Source of the DNA: Bacteroidota bacterium
GTDB taxonomy: Bacteria; Bacteroidota; Ignavibacteria; UBA10030
Assembly: GCA_015661185.1 (NCBI GenBank)
Contig: JACVXU010000027.1
Span: 1 to 42,549 of the forward strand
Length of the DNA stretch: 42,549 bases
Direction of reading: 5' to 3'
Below are positions 17,296 through 24,646 of the stretch, piece after piece. Both the position numbers and the translations under genes were made by a program. The notes beneath the pieces were generated by a model. It was not told the DNA's origin and searched no databases. It worked only from the letters and a program-made list of their open reading frames with translations. Positions within the stretch are counted from its first letter, which is position 1; each line of letters starts with the position of its first letter.

Positions 17296-17537
17296 GTCAT
17301 TGCGAGCGTAGCCCCGACCTGTCCGCCGGCTTGCCCGCCGAAACGTAGTGCAGGCGGGAGTCGTGACGAAGGCAGAAGGGGCGAAGCGAAGCCTGCCCGC
17401 CTCCCCGAATCCAAGAGGGCAGGCGGGCAATCTCACATAAGTCCCAAGGCAGTATCGAGATTGTCCCGCATTTCAGGATTCCGCCAATGAGCGGGATTCA
17501 AAGAGCGGAACTTCGGCAGACAACGCCTCGCAATGAC
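17296..17537. mobile_element. MITE-like dispersed repeat, 242 bp
   Basis: The element is bounded by 11-bp perfect terminal inverted repeats, GTCATTGCGAG (17296) and CTCGCAATGAC (17537). It lies wholly between genes and encodes nothing. Inside are GC-rich internal inverted repeats (GCCTGCCC/GGGCAGGC) and the phrase GAAGGGGCGAAGCGAAGC. These resemble 'TCATTGCGAGC...CTCGCAATGAC' elements that I recall from many unrelated bacterial genomes. No transposase is present. It separates the YfiT/DinB gene from the small membrane protein gene. Confidence 0.7.
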
Positions 17538-17563
17538 GATGTCCGCTGTTCTTGAGATGGCTT

Positions 17564-17980
17564 CTACTTGATCATGCGCGCATAGATGAAACCGGCACAC
17601 AACAATTGAATAAGTGAACTCAGAAGCCAGGTGAGCGACATTGCCAAAGAGATCGGAAAACTACTGTAGCTCATAAGGATGCCCGGAATGGTTGAGACGA
17701 TCCAGAACGAACGGGCGAACCGGCTTCCCCGGATCCATATACTTCCCTCTCCGAGCACATCCTTTGTTTTGTTCCAAACCCAGGCGAGCGCAATGCCAAG
17801 AAAGAAGGGGTAGACGAAGTAAAGAGACATGATCGGATCGGTCCAGGGGCGGAAGAGGTTTGAGTTTTCGTACTCTTTTGCAACCGACGGTAGTGCTGCG
17901 TTTGTCAGTATGACAACAGCCATCGCGAGAACGAGCATGGCGAATCCCGCGACGAGACCCGCAACGATGATGTTCTTCAT
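17564..17980 (-). CDS. Small four-helix membrane protein, unknown function
   Basis: A 138-aa integral membrane protein. Hydrophobic segments lie at about 5-27, 50-70, 90-107 and 112-134. The loop between the first two contains NAALPSVAKEYENSNLFRPWTDP. No family was recognised. The start is well supported by AAGGAGGAATACCC before the ATG. It lies 27 nt downstream of the phosphoesterase/propeller gene, so the two may be co-transcribed. Confidence 0.75.
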   Translation of the reverse strand: MKNIIVAGLVAGFAMLVLAMAVVILTNAALPSVAKEYENSNLFRPWTDPIMSLYFVYPFFLGIALAWVWNKTKDVLGEGSIWIRGSRFARSFWIVSTIPGILMSYSSFPISLAMSLTWLLSSLIQLLCAGFIYARMIK

Positions 17981-18007
17981 GGGTATTCCTCCTTATTGAG
18001 AAGTGAA

Positions 18008-19861
18008 TTATTTCGCCTCGAGGCAGATGATTGTTCCGTCCAAATCGCTTGCGATCACGCGATGGGCGTTCAGTGGAACCAGCGTATGTACTATGGTCCC
18101 CCCCATGCGGTGCTTCCAGAGAATAGTTCCTGTCGTTCCGTTCAGCGCGTGGATGACTCCGTTTTTTGTCCCGAAGAACACAACACCGTCTTTCTCGATG
18201 GGCATCGAAGGATCAATGTCGTAGCCGTAACCGCAATTGACGACCCAGAGCGGATCGAAAGAACTTGATGTCGGGGAGAACGCAATCACGGTATCGGTCA
18301 TGCACCGAGCGTAGATCCGGCTGGCGTCACCGGAAATTCCGACCGTTTCCCGGACCTGAAATCGCTTCGTGCGCCAGATGGTCGCTCCCGTCGACGCATC
18401 GATGGCTGTAAGATAGCGATCCGGTGCCACAACAAACACTTTTCCATCCGCAGCGACCGGCCAGCAGGCAGCGGGAGATAACAGAACGCCCGCATTTCCG
18501 TTTGACCATTTCCAGGCCAAAGAACCGGTTTCCGCATCGAGAGCGTAGAGGTACGTGTCCCAGGCGCCAAAAATCACTTTTCCTTGGTACAGGAGCCCCC
18601 GCGTTTCCACAAACCCATGTACGCCACGGTATTCCCATTTCAACGTACCGGTCTTCAAGTCAATTGCACGAAACAGACTATCGCTTCCGCCGATGTAGAC
18701 TGTCCCTCTGTAGATCGTCGGCGCGGCGACGACCGGAGCCCCGGTTCGAACTTTCCATCTGGTCTTTCCCGTTCGAATATCGAAACAGTAAATGAACTTG
18801 TCGGAAGAACCAATGACAACCTTCCCATCAGCCGCATCGGGCGATGAATAGACCGTGGCGCCGGTCTTATGGTTCCAGAGGAGTTTACCGTTTTTCAACG
18901 AGTAGCACGAGACGATGCCGGCACTGTTTCCAACCACCACGTACTCTTTCCACACAGCAGGAGTCGAAGCAATCGTCGAACCTGCTCGCACTGTCCATTG
19001 CGCTTTCACGTTCTTGAATTGCTTGTTCACTGCGAAATCCGGCCGCGGATATTTCGTGGTGTCCGCTGAATAGTCCTTCCTGCCGAGGGGAAGCTTGTGC
19101 CAGGACTTCTTCAGGTCAGCCCCTGGGCCTCGCTCCGAAAAGTACACTGTGTCAGGTTTCACGTCGACGATAGTGTAGCCACCCAAAGGTTTTCCTGCGC
19201 GCAAGTTTGACCGGCCCATCACTCCCGGAAGGCCCTCAAAGTTCATCATCCTGTTGCTGTGGCCATGGCCTACAAGAACGACCTGAACGTTTGTTTTCTT
19301 CAGACGCTCTGTCACTTCGTACCAATTGTCAATGCCGGGATCGAGCGGGTAATGAGTGATGAAGAAAAGAGGTTGGGATTTCATGTTTCTGGACCTGAGT
19401 GTGACGTCGAGCCAGCGGAGATCCTCGGCAGGGAAGTGGCCGTCTCCCATTTTCATGATCGGACCCTGGTGCATTCCGATGAATTGATAGCCCTTGTGCT
19501 CGAAGGAAAACCTGTCATTGCCCCAGAGTGCGGAGAATTTTGTACATCCTGAGCCGGACCATTTCGTGTCGTGGTTTCCCGGTACGATGTAGTACGGTTT
19601 CTTCAGGCTATCGAGGATTGCTTTGGCAAGTTCCAATTGTCCGTCGGAGCCCATCTCCGTGATATCGCCGGAGAGGATCACGAAATCGACATCGGTCATT
19701 GTGTTCAGATCGCGGACGGAGAGACCAAGATCGGTCGAGCCCGTCGTCCCGCCGACGTGCGTGTCACTCAGCCATGCAAAGCGGAACGGTGTAGTCTGTG
19801 CGCTTGCGCTTCCGAGGAAGAAAACGAAGAGAAGGAATAAAGAGCGAACGAAATTTTTCAT
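18008..19861 (-). CDS. Exported metallophosphoesterase fused to a PQQ-like beta-propeller
   Basis: A 617-aa protein with a signal peptide (1-21). Residues about 25-240 form a calcineurin-like phosphoesterase with all motifs: SDTHVGG (Asp33, His35), SGDITEMG (Asp66), PGNHD (Asn97, His98), ITHYPLD and GHGHSN. Residues about 285-617 form a beta-propeller of PQQ/BamB-type repeats (such as SCYSLKNGKLLWNHKTG and YALDAETGSLAWKW), about seven blades. The propeller probably presents or recognises substrate or partners in the periplasm rather than binding PQQ. The Shine-Dalgarno is weak. The gene ends 27 nt before the small membrane-protein gene. Substrate unknown. Confidence 0.85.
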   Translation of the reverse strand: MKNFVRSLFLLFVFFLGSASAQTTPFRFAWLSDTHVGGTTGSTDLGLSVRDLNTMTDVDFVILSGDITEMGSDGQLELAKAILDSLKKPYYIVPGNHDTKWSGSGCTKFSALWGNDRFSFEHKGYQFIGMHQGPIMKMGDGHFPAEDLRWLDVTLRSRNMKSQPLFFITHYPLDPGIDNWYEVTERLKKTNVQVVLVGHGHSNRMMNFEGLPGVMGRSNLRAGKPLGGYTIVDVKPDTVYFSERGPGADLKKSWHKLPLGRKDYSADTTKYPRPDFAVNKQFKNVKAQWTVRAGSTIASTPAVWKEYVVVGNSAGIVSCYSLKNGKLLWNHKTGATVYSSPDAADGKVVIGSSDKFIYCFDIRTGKTRWKVRTGAPVVAAPTIYRGTVYIGGSDSLFRAIDLKTGTLKWEYRGVHGFVETRGLLYQGKVIFGAWDTYLYALDAETGSLAWKWSNGNAGVLLSPAACWPVAADGKVFVVAPDRYLTAIDASTGATIWRTKRFQVRETVGISGDASRIYARCMTDTVIAFSPTSSSFDPLWVVNCGYGYDIDPSMPIEKDGVVFFGTKNGVIHALNGTTGTILWKHRMGGTIVHTLVPLNAHRVIASDLDGTIICLEAK

Positions 19862-19876
19862 GATGGTGTGGATTGT

Positions 19877-19894
19877 TAGAAGTCGGACTTCTAC
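19877..19894 (-). repeat. Short palindromic repeat, copy 3
   Basis: TAGAAGTCGGACTTCTA is a perfect 7-bp inverted repeat with a 3-nt centre. On the minus strand it contains the TAG stop of the Rid-family gene. It lies between that gene and the phosphoesterase/propeller gene. Confidence 0.6.
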
Positions 19895-20280
19895 CGGCTA
19901 ATGATGGCATCGACCTCGATTTCAACCAACATATCGGGATCGACGAGCGCTGAGACACCGACCATCGTTGAGGCCGGTCTTATTTCCCGGAAAAACTCAC
20001 CGTGAGCTTTTCCGACTGCTTGCCAGTCAGTGATGTTGGTGAGATAGGTCCGCGTCCGGACGACATCTTTGAGAGTTGCACCAGCCTCGGCAAGTGCGGC
20101 TTCGATGATCTTCAATGCCTGCACGGCTTGTGTGTAGGCATTTCCTCGTTCCACAACCTTTCCATTTGAGCCAATTCCCGTGGTGCCGGCCACATGAACA
20201 TAAGGTCCAACGCGGACTGCGCGTGAGTATCCGACGATTGGCTCCCACGGTGCACCGCTTGAAACAAGTTGTCGATCCAT
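19891..20280 (-). CDS. Rid-family (RidA/YjgF-like) protein without the RidA arginine
   Basis: A 129-aa homotrimeric-type Rid protein. RidA hydrolyses reactive enamines such as 2-aminoacrylate released by serine/threonine dehydratases. Family segments are [48 protein letters not shown] and VEIEVDAI. Where canonical RidA has PARS, with the imine-stabilising arginine, this protein reads PAST, so it belongs to an Arg-less Rid subgroup of uncertain activity. The start at 20280 ([14 protein letters not shown]) fits the family length better than the track's 20367. The TAG stop lies within a palindromic repeat. Confidence 0.85.
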   Translation of the reverse strand: MDRQLVSSGAPWEPIVGYSRAVRVGPYVHVAGTTGIGSNGKVVERGNAYTQAVQALKIIEAALAEAGATLKDVVRTRTYLTNITDWQAVGKAHGEFFREIRPASTMVGVSALVDPDMLVEIEVDAIISR

Positions 20281-20371
20281 CACGCAAGCCCCCACAGGAT
20301 GCTGGAAAGTTTGAAAATGAGATCCGGGTTTTCCGAACGATAATCTGTCGAAGAACAGATGGAACAATTGA

Positions 20372-21034
20372 CTAGGAAGACTGAGAACGCGCTCTGCGCC
20401 GTTTCAGCTGCAATCTTACGACCTCAACGACACTCGGTATTCCTGGAATCAGCACAAGAGCAATGATGACAAGGCTGAAGTTGTTCTTGACGAAGGGGAC
20501 GCTTCCGAAGAAGTACCCGGCAGGTACAAACAAGAGAACCCACAGCGCACCACCAACGACGTTGAACGTAAGAAACCGCTTGTATGTCATGCTGCCGATG
20601 CCGGCAACGAACGGCGCAAAGGTCCTGATGATGGGGAGGAAGCGTGCGATGATGATCGTCTTACCGCCATGCTTCTCGTAGAACTGATGCGTGCGTACCA
20701 GGTACTCTTTGTTCAGAAAACGGCTGTTTTCCTGGTGAAAGACTTTTGGTCCAACATAATCGCCGATCCAGTAGTTCACCGTATCGCCAAGGATAGCCGC
20801 GGTGATAAGCAAAACGATCGAAAGTGTCAGATCGAGGGCATTAATGGCTGCGAGCGAACCGACCGCGAACAGCAGAGAGTCGCCGGGGAGAAACGGGGTG
20901 ACCACGAGGCCCGTTTCGCAGAAGACGATGACAAAAAGGATTGCGTAGACCCACGCACCGTACTGGGTGCACAGATCGAAAAGGTGTTTATCAAGATGAA
21001 GGATGATTTCAAGAAAATCCTGGAGGAAATCCAT
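20372..21034 (-). CDS. DedA-family membrane protein
   Basis: A 220-aa inner-membrane protein of the DedA/VTT superfamily, whose members act in undecaprenyl-phosphate or phospholipid flipping and membrane homeostasis. The family signature [26 protein letters not shown] is intact, as is the early [19 protein letters not shown] re-entrant segment with its conserved Glu and Asp. Five to six hydrophobic segments are visible, and the C-terminus is Arg/Lys-rich. It lies between the Rid and S9 genes, all on the minus strand, with gaps of 66-91 nt. Confidence 0.92.
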   Translation of the reverse strand: MDFLQDFLEIILHLDKHLFDLCTQYGAWVYAILFVIVFCETGLVVTPFLPGDSLLFAVGSLAAINALDLTLSIVLLITAAILGDTVNYWIGDYVGPKVFHQENSRFLNKEYLVRTHQFYEKHGGKTIIIARFLPIIRTFAPFVAGIGSMTYKRFLTFNVVGGALWVLLFVPAGYFFGSVPFVKNNFSLVIIALVLIPGIPSVVEVVRLQLKRRRARSQSS

Positions 21035-21100
21035 GCAGTACTCCTGTGTGAGCGATCAGTGAGCGCGTGTGCGATGCGCGCGTCGGATTGGCAGAAGGTA

Positions 21101-22157
21101 TCACTTGTAGCCAGCTTTCTCAAGATCTGAGAGGGAATCGAACGGGCGCGGCGGCTTGAGATATCCGGCGAGAAACTTATAGATTTTCAGCCTAATTTCC
21201 TTGGCCTTTTTTGTATCTATGCGATCGAAACTATGCCCGCCCGGAATGTCTTTGAAGATTTCATATTCAAATTTCTTTCCGGCAGCTTTCAATGCCTCGA
21301 TCAGGTGCTCAACTTCTAGGACATTGACATCATCGTCGTTCGTGTTGGTATGTACCAGGAGCGGTATCTGGAGTTTCTGGACGTGGTTCACGGGGGACCT
21401 GCGGCGGTATTCCTGCACATCCTCGTTGGCAGTTTTGCCGATATGATAGGGGGCGGAGAACATCGCGCGGTATTCGTCGGTATAGTAACCCATACGTTGC
21501 ACGAGATCGCTCACGGGAACTCCTGCGAACGCAACTTTGTAGTCGTTCGGATGCTCGAAGATGTCCATAAGTGCGATGAGCCCGCCGTGGCTCCAACCCA
21601 TGACCCCGACGCGATCGGCATCGACGATATCATAGTTTTCAACCATGTGGTCACGGGCAGCCGTGGTTGTCCTGGATCTCGAGGCCGCCGTAGTCGATTT
21701 GTTCATAGAAAGCTCTGCCATATCCTGTGCTGCCGCGATACTCAGGGGCGACTACAATGTATCCCTGCGCCATCAGCTCACGGATAATGTGTGTATAGTA
21801 TGTTGTGAAGTCGGCATGCACGCCGCCATGAGGAAACACGAGCAGCGGGTACTTCTTGCTCCGGTCGAGTTTCTGTGGAATGAAGACATACGACCAGAAC
21901 TTTACAGGATTCTTGGCCCCCATTGCAGTTGGGTTCTTCACCTTCGCCGGCGGCGGACCTACGATGTAGACCTTGTCGATGTTTGCGACATCGCTGATCC
22001 TGTCATACCAGAGCACATCGTCGATCGTTTTGGCGAGCTGGTCGAGACGGTGATTCAGCGCTTCGAATTTGCTGTCGATGAGTTTCGCATCGACGGGCTT
22101 TTCCTGTGCCAGAGACACAGCGATGAATGCAGTGAGGAGGACGAATAGTTTTTTCAT
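21101..22157 (-). pseudogene. S9 (prolyl oligopeptidase-type) serine peptidase with a single frameshift
   Basis: Two overlapping track ORFs are one gene broken by +1 nt near 21661. The first part (from ATG 22157, GGAGGT upstream) has a signal peptide and ends correctly through APEYRGSTGYGRAFYEQIDYGG before hitting a premature stop. The second frame resumes at AARDHMVENYDIVDADRVGVMGWSHGG. Removing one G from the ACGGCTGCC context restores a 351-aa product with the full triad: Ser in GWSHGG, Asp in NTNDDDV and His in PGGHSF. No beta-propeller precedes it, so it is a catalytic-domain-only form. Because everything else is intact, this may be a sequencing error or a very recent mutation. Confidence 0.8.
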
Positions 22158-22197
22158 AGTAGTTACCTCCGACTCTGTGTGTTGTCCCGAGGATTTG

Positions 22198-22235
22198 ACC
22201 ACAGATGACACGGATGGCACTGATGTCCACGGATT
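22198..22235. repeat. Dispersed ACACGGAT-type repeat, copy A
   Basis: CACAGATGACACGGAT followed by GGCACTGATGTCCACGGATT is a chain of degenerate CACRGATNA units in the 94-nt gap between the S9 and S46 genes. A related chain, partly inverted, lies at 28184-28262. Confidence 0.5.
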
Positions 22236-22251
22236 GGTTGATCAGCTGCTC

Positions 22252-24396
22252 TTAGAGTCCAAGTTCTTTCAGAATGTGCGTCGCGCCGCCAACTTTCTCC
22301 GTTACCCAAAGTACGTACCGGATGTCCACCGCGATCGATCGGCTGTACGATTCGCTCCATGCATAGTCGTTAATCGTCGCTTCATAAGCGCGGTCGAAGT
22401 TCACGCCGACCAATTCTCCCTTGGCATTCATCACCGGGCTGCCGGAATTGCCCCCCGTCGTATCCATATCATAGAGAATTGCCACGGGAACGTCTTTCAA
22501 CTTCGCGTTCTTGTATTTGCCGAAATCCTTTGCCTTGTACAGATCCAGCACCTTCTGAGGCGTTGCATAAGGGTCTTTGCCTGTCGTCTTTTCGATGACG
22601 CCGGCGAGCGTTGTGATCGGCTTGTAGTACGTCGCATCGACGGGAGAGTATCCCTTGATGCGTCCGAACGTGAGCCGGAGCGTACTATTTGCATCGGGAA
22701 TGAAATTCGTTTTCTCGTATCGCTGTTTCACGTCAACCAGGAGAGCCGACAGCTTTGAGAGCGCACCTTCGCGTCGCTGGCGAACCTCCTGCAATTTTTG
22801 GTACGACGGATACATCATTTTTGCAGCGCGTACGAATGGATCCTCGATCTGGTCAATCTCTCCAACGGGCTTGCCAAAGGCAGCAACCAGAGCCTCGGGG
22901 TCGGCCAGTTTCGTCTGGGCGAATGCGCTGTTAATCGTCTGATCGGTCTCTTGTTCACTGCGGCCTCTGAACTGCTTGTCGATGGCATCGATCCGCTGGT
23001 TCTCGGGCAGTGCAAGCGCCTGCATCAGGATATGCTTGACGAACGCCTTGTCCGTCGGTTCATAATAGTTTCTCAGCCCTTGCCGCAAGCCCTGTTTTGT
23101 ATTCGCTAGGTTGCGCTCCATGTATGCCGGCAATCGATCAAGGTCGGGCTTTTGCAGCTCGAGTGACGATTCGTAGATGGTGAATCCCAGGCCGAGGAGA
23201 GTAGGGGTTGATCGGAGGTTGTCAAGAACGAGCTCCGAAGCGGCGTGATCTGACATTTCCTGATACACCTTTCCAATTTCCTCAAGCACTGTTCCATACA
23301 GAGCCTTTCGCTGCGGGTCCGAATCGATGAAATGCTGGAGCAATTGTTCTTCGCTCTGCTTGTTGGCCACCAGATGCATTCGTTTCATGCCGAGCAATTT
23401 GCCCCGGTAGTTCTTCATCGTGTTCGCCAGTCCCTTGATGCGGGTATCATGTTTCAAGGCAATCGCACGATCGTTCTTTCCCATCGCCTCCATTGTGGAG
23501 ATCTGCCAGTCGAAAAGATCAGCAACATACGGCATGCGTTTGTTTTCTTCGTAGGCGAGGTAGTGGGAAGTTCTGTGCCGAAACGTTCTGCCTGGGTAAC
23601 CGAGGATAAATGTAAAATCGCCTTCATCGACGCCGGCGGGGTTCACCTTCAGAAATTTCTTCGGGTGATAAGGGATGTTGTTCGTTGAATATTCGGCGGG
23701 GGATCCGTCCGGTGCAGCGTACGCGCGCAGGAATGAAAAATCACCGGTATGTCTTGGCCAGACCCAATTGTCATTCTCACCGCCAAACTCGCCGATCGAG
23801 CGCGGTGGGACGTACACGAGCCTGACGTCGCGAAGCATTGTCGACAGAAAAAGAACATATGTTTTCCCGGCGAACATCTCGGAGACTTCTGCCCGTTTAC
23901 CGGGATACTTCTTTTCGGTCTCTGCCACGATTTCTTTTATCTTCTTGTCGATGGCCTTTGTCCGATCGCCAAGTTCCATCTTGTCGTTCACGACGCTCAT
24001 GACGTCTTTCGATACATCGCGATACGATTCTAAAATCCGGGCAGAGATACCCCTGGCCTGAATCTCTTCCTGTCGCGTTTGCGCAAGAAATCCGTTTGTG
24101 ACGAAGTCATTTTCCTTTGTGCTTGCAGCCTGCACGGCGCCGAAGGCACAGTGATGATTTGTCAGGATAAGGCCATCGCTGGAGATGAATGAGCCGGTGC
24201 AGCCGCTCAACTGAACAATGGCGTCGATTAAGCCAATGCCGTTCGGGTTGTAGATAGCCTTTGGATCAATTCTGAGTCCCTTTGCCCGGAGATTGAGCTT
24301 GTGAATCTCGCTGATTGGATACATTCCCTCGTCGGCGAGTCCGAGTTGCAGCAATAGCAAAAGGGAGAGTATAAGAAGAAAACAACGTTTGATCAT
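22252..24396 (-). CDS. S46-family dipeptidyl-peptidase (DPP7/DPP11-like)
   Basis: A 714-aa exported serine peptidase that releases dipeptides from peptide N-termini in the periplasm. Signal peptide 1-21. The chymotrypsin-like part is split, as in S46: TGSFISSDGLILTNHHCAFG (His81/82 region) near the N-terminus, and TTGGNSGSPVMNAKGELVGVNFD with the nucleophile Ser651 near the C-terminus. A long helical insert lies between. FGGENDNWVWPRHTGDFS is also family-typical. Start 24396 has GGAGG eight bases upstream. S46 enzymes are restricted to a limited set of lineages including Bacteroidota, which informs the taxonomic guess. Specificity (Asp/Glu or hydrophobic) was not assigned. Confidence 0.93.
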   Translation of the reverse strand: MIKRCFLLILSLLLLLQLGLADEGMYPISEIHKLNLRAKGLRIDPKAIYNPNGIGLIDAIVQLSGCTGSFISSDGLILTNHHCAFGAVQAASTKENDFVTNGFLAQTRQEEIQARGISARILESYRDVSKDVMSVVNDKMELGDRTKAIDKKIKEIVAETEKKYPGKRAEVSEMFAGKTYVLFLSTMLRDVRLVYVPPRSIGEFGGENDNWVWPRHTGDFSFLRAYAAPDGSPAEYSTNNIPYHPKKFLKVNPAGVDEGDFTFILGYPGRTFRHRTSHYLAYEENKRMPYVADLFDWQISTMEAMGKNDRAIALKHDTRIKGLANTMKNYRGKLLGMKRMHLVANKQSEEQLLQHFIDSDPQRKALYGTVLEEIGKVYQEMSDHAASELVLDNLRSTPTLLGLGFTIYESSLELQKPDLDRLPAYMERNLANTKQGLRQGLRNYYEPTDKAFVKHILMQALALPENQRIDAIDKQFRGRSEQETDQTINSAFAQTKLADPEALVAAFGKPVGEIDQIEDPFVRAAKMMYPSYQKLQEVRQRREGALSKLSALLVDVKQRYEKTNFIPDANSTLRLTFGRIKGYSPVDATYYKPITTLAGVIEKTTGKDPYATPQKVLDLYKAKDFGKYKNAKLKDVPVAILYDMDTTGGNSGSPVMNAKGELVGVNFDRAYEATINDYAWSESYSRSIAVDIRYVLWVTEKVGGATHILKELGL

Positions 24397-24426
24397 GGTG
24401 TGAACCTCCATTGGTGAAATGCACAT

Positions 24427-24646
24427 TAATAGAGTTTATCCAAATTTTGGGGAAAAGCCAATGGGAGAAAACAGGTTGAAGCCAGGGGGTGAATAGTGAA
24501 AAGCAAACAGTGAACAGTCCGTCTACGCGCTTCGTCCTGCGGCGAATAGACCGCGAACTCACGGTAATGAGCGGTTGGCAAGTAGCTGTTGGCCTGAGGA
24601 ATTGGCATTCACAAACTCAAAACTTTAGACTCACAAAACTCGAAAC
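24427..24646. repeat. Intergenic repeat debris
   Basis: The 250-nt gap before the S46 start holds no gene but several low-complexity phrases: GTGAATAGTGAAAAGCAAACAGTGAACAG, and an ACTCAAAAC/ACTCGAAAC alternation near 24610-24650. The 12-mer ATTGGCATTCAC recurs at about 41109. The segments look like eroded dispersed repeats. Confidence 0.4.
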
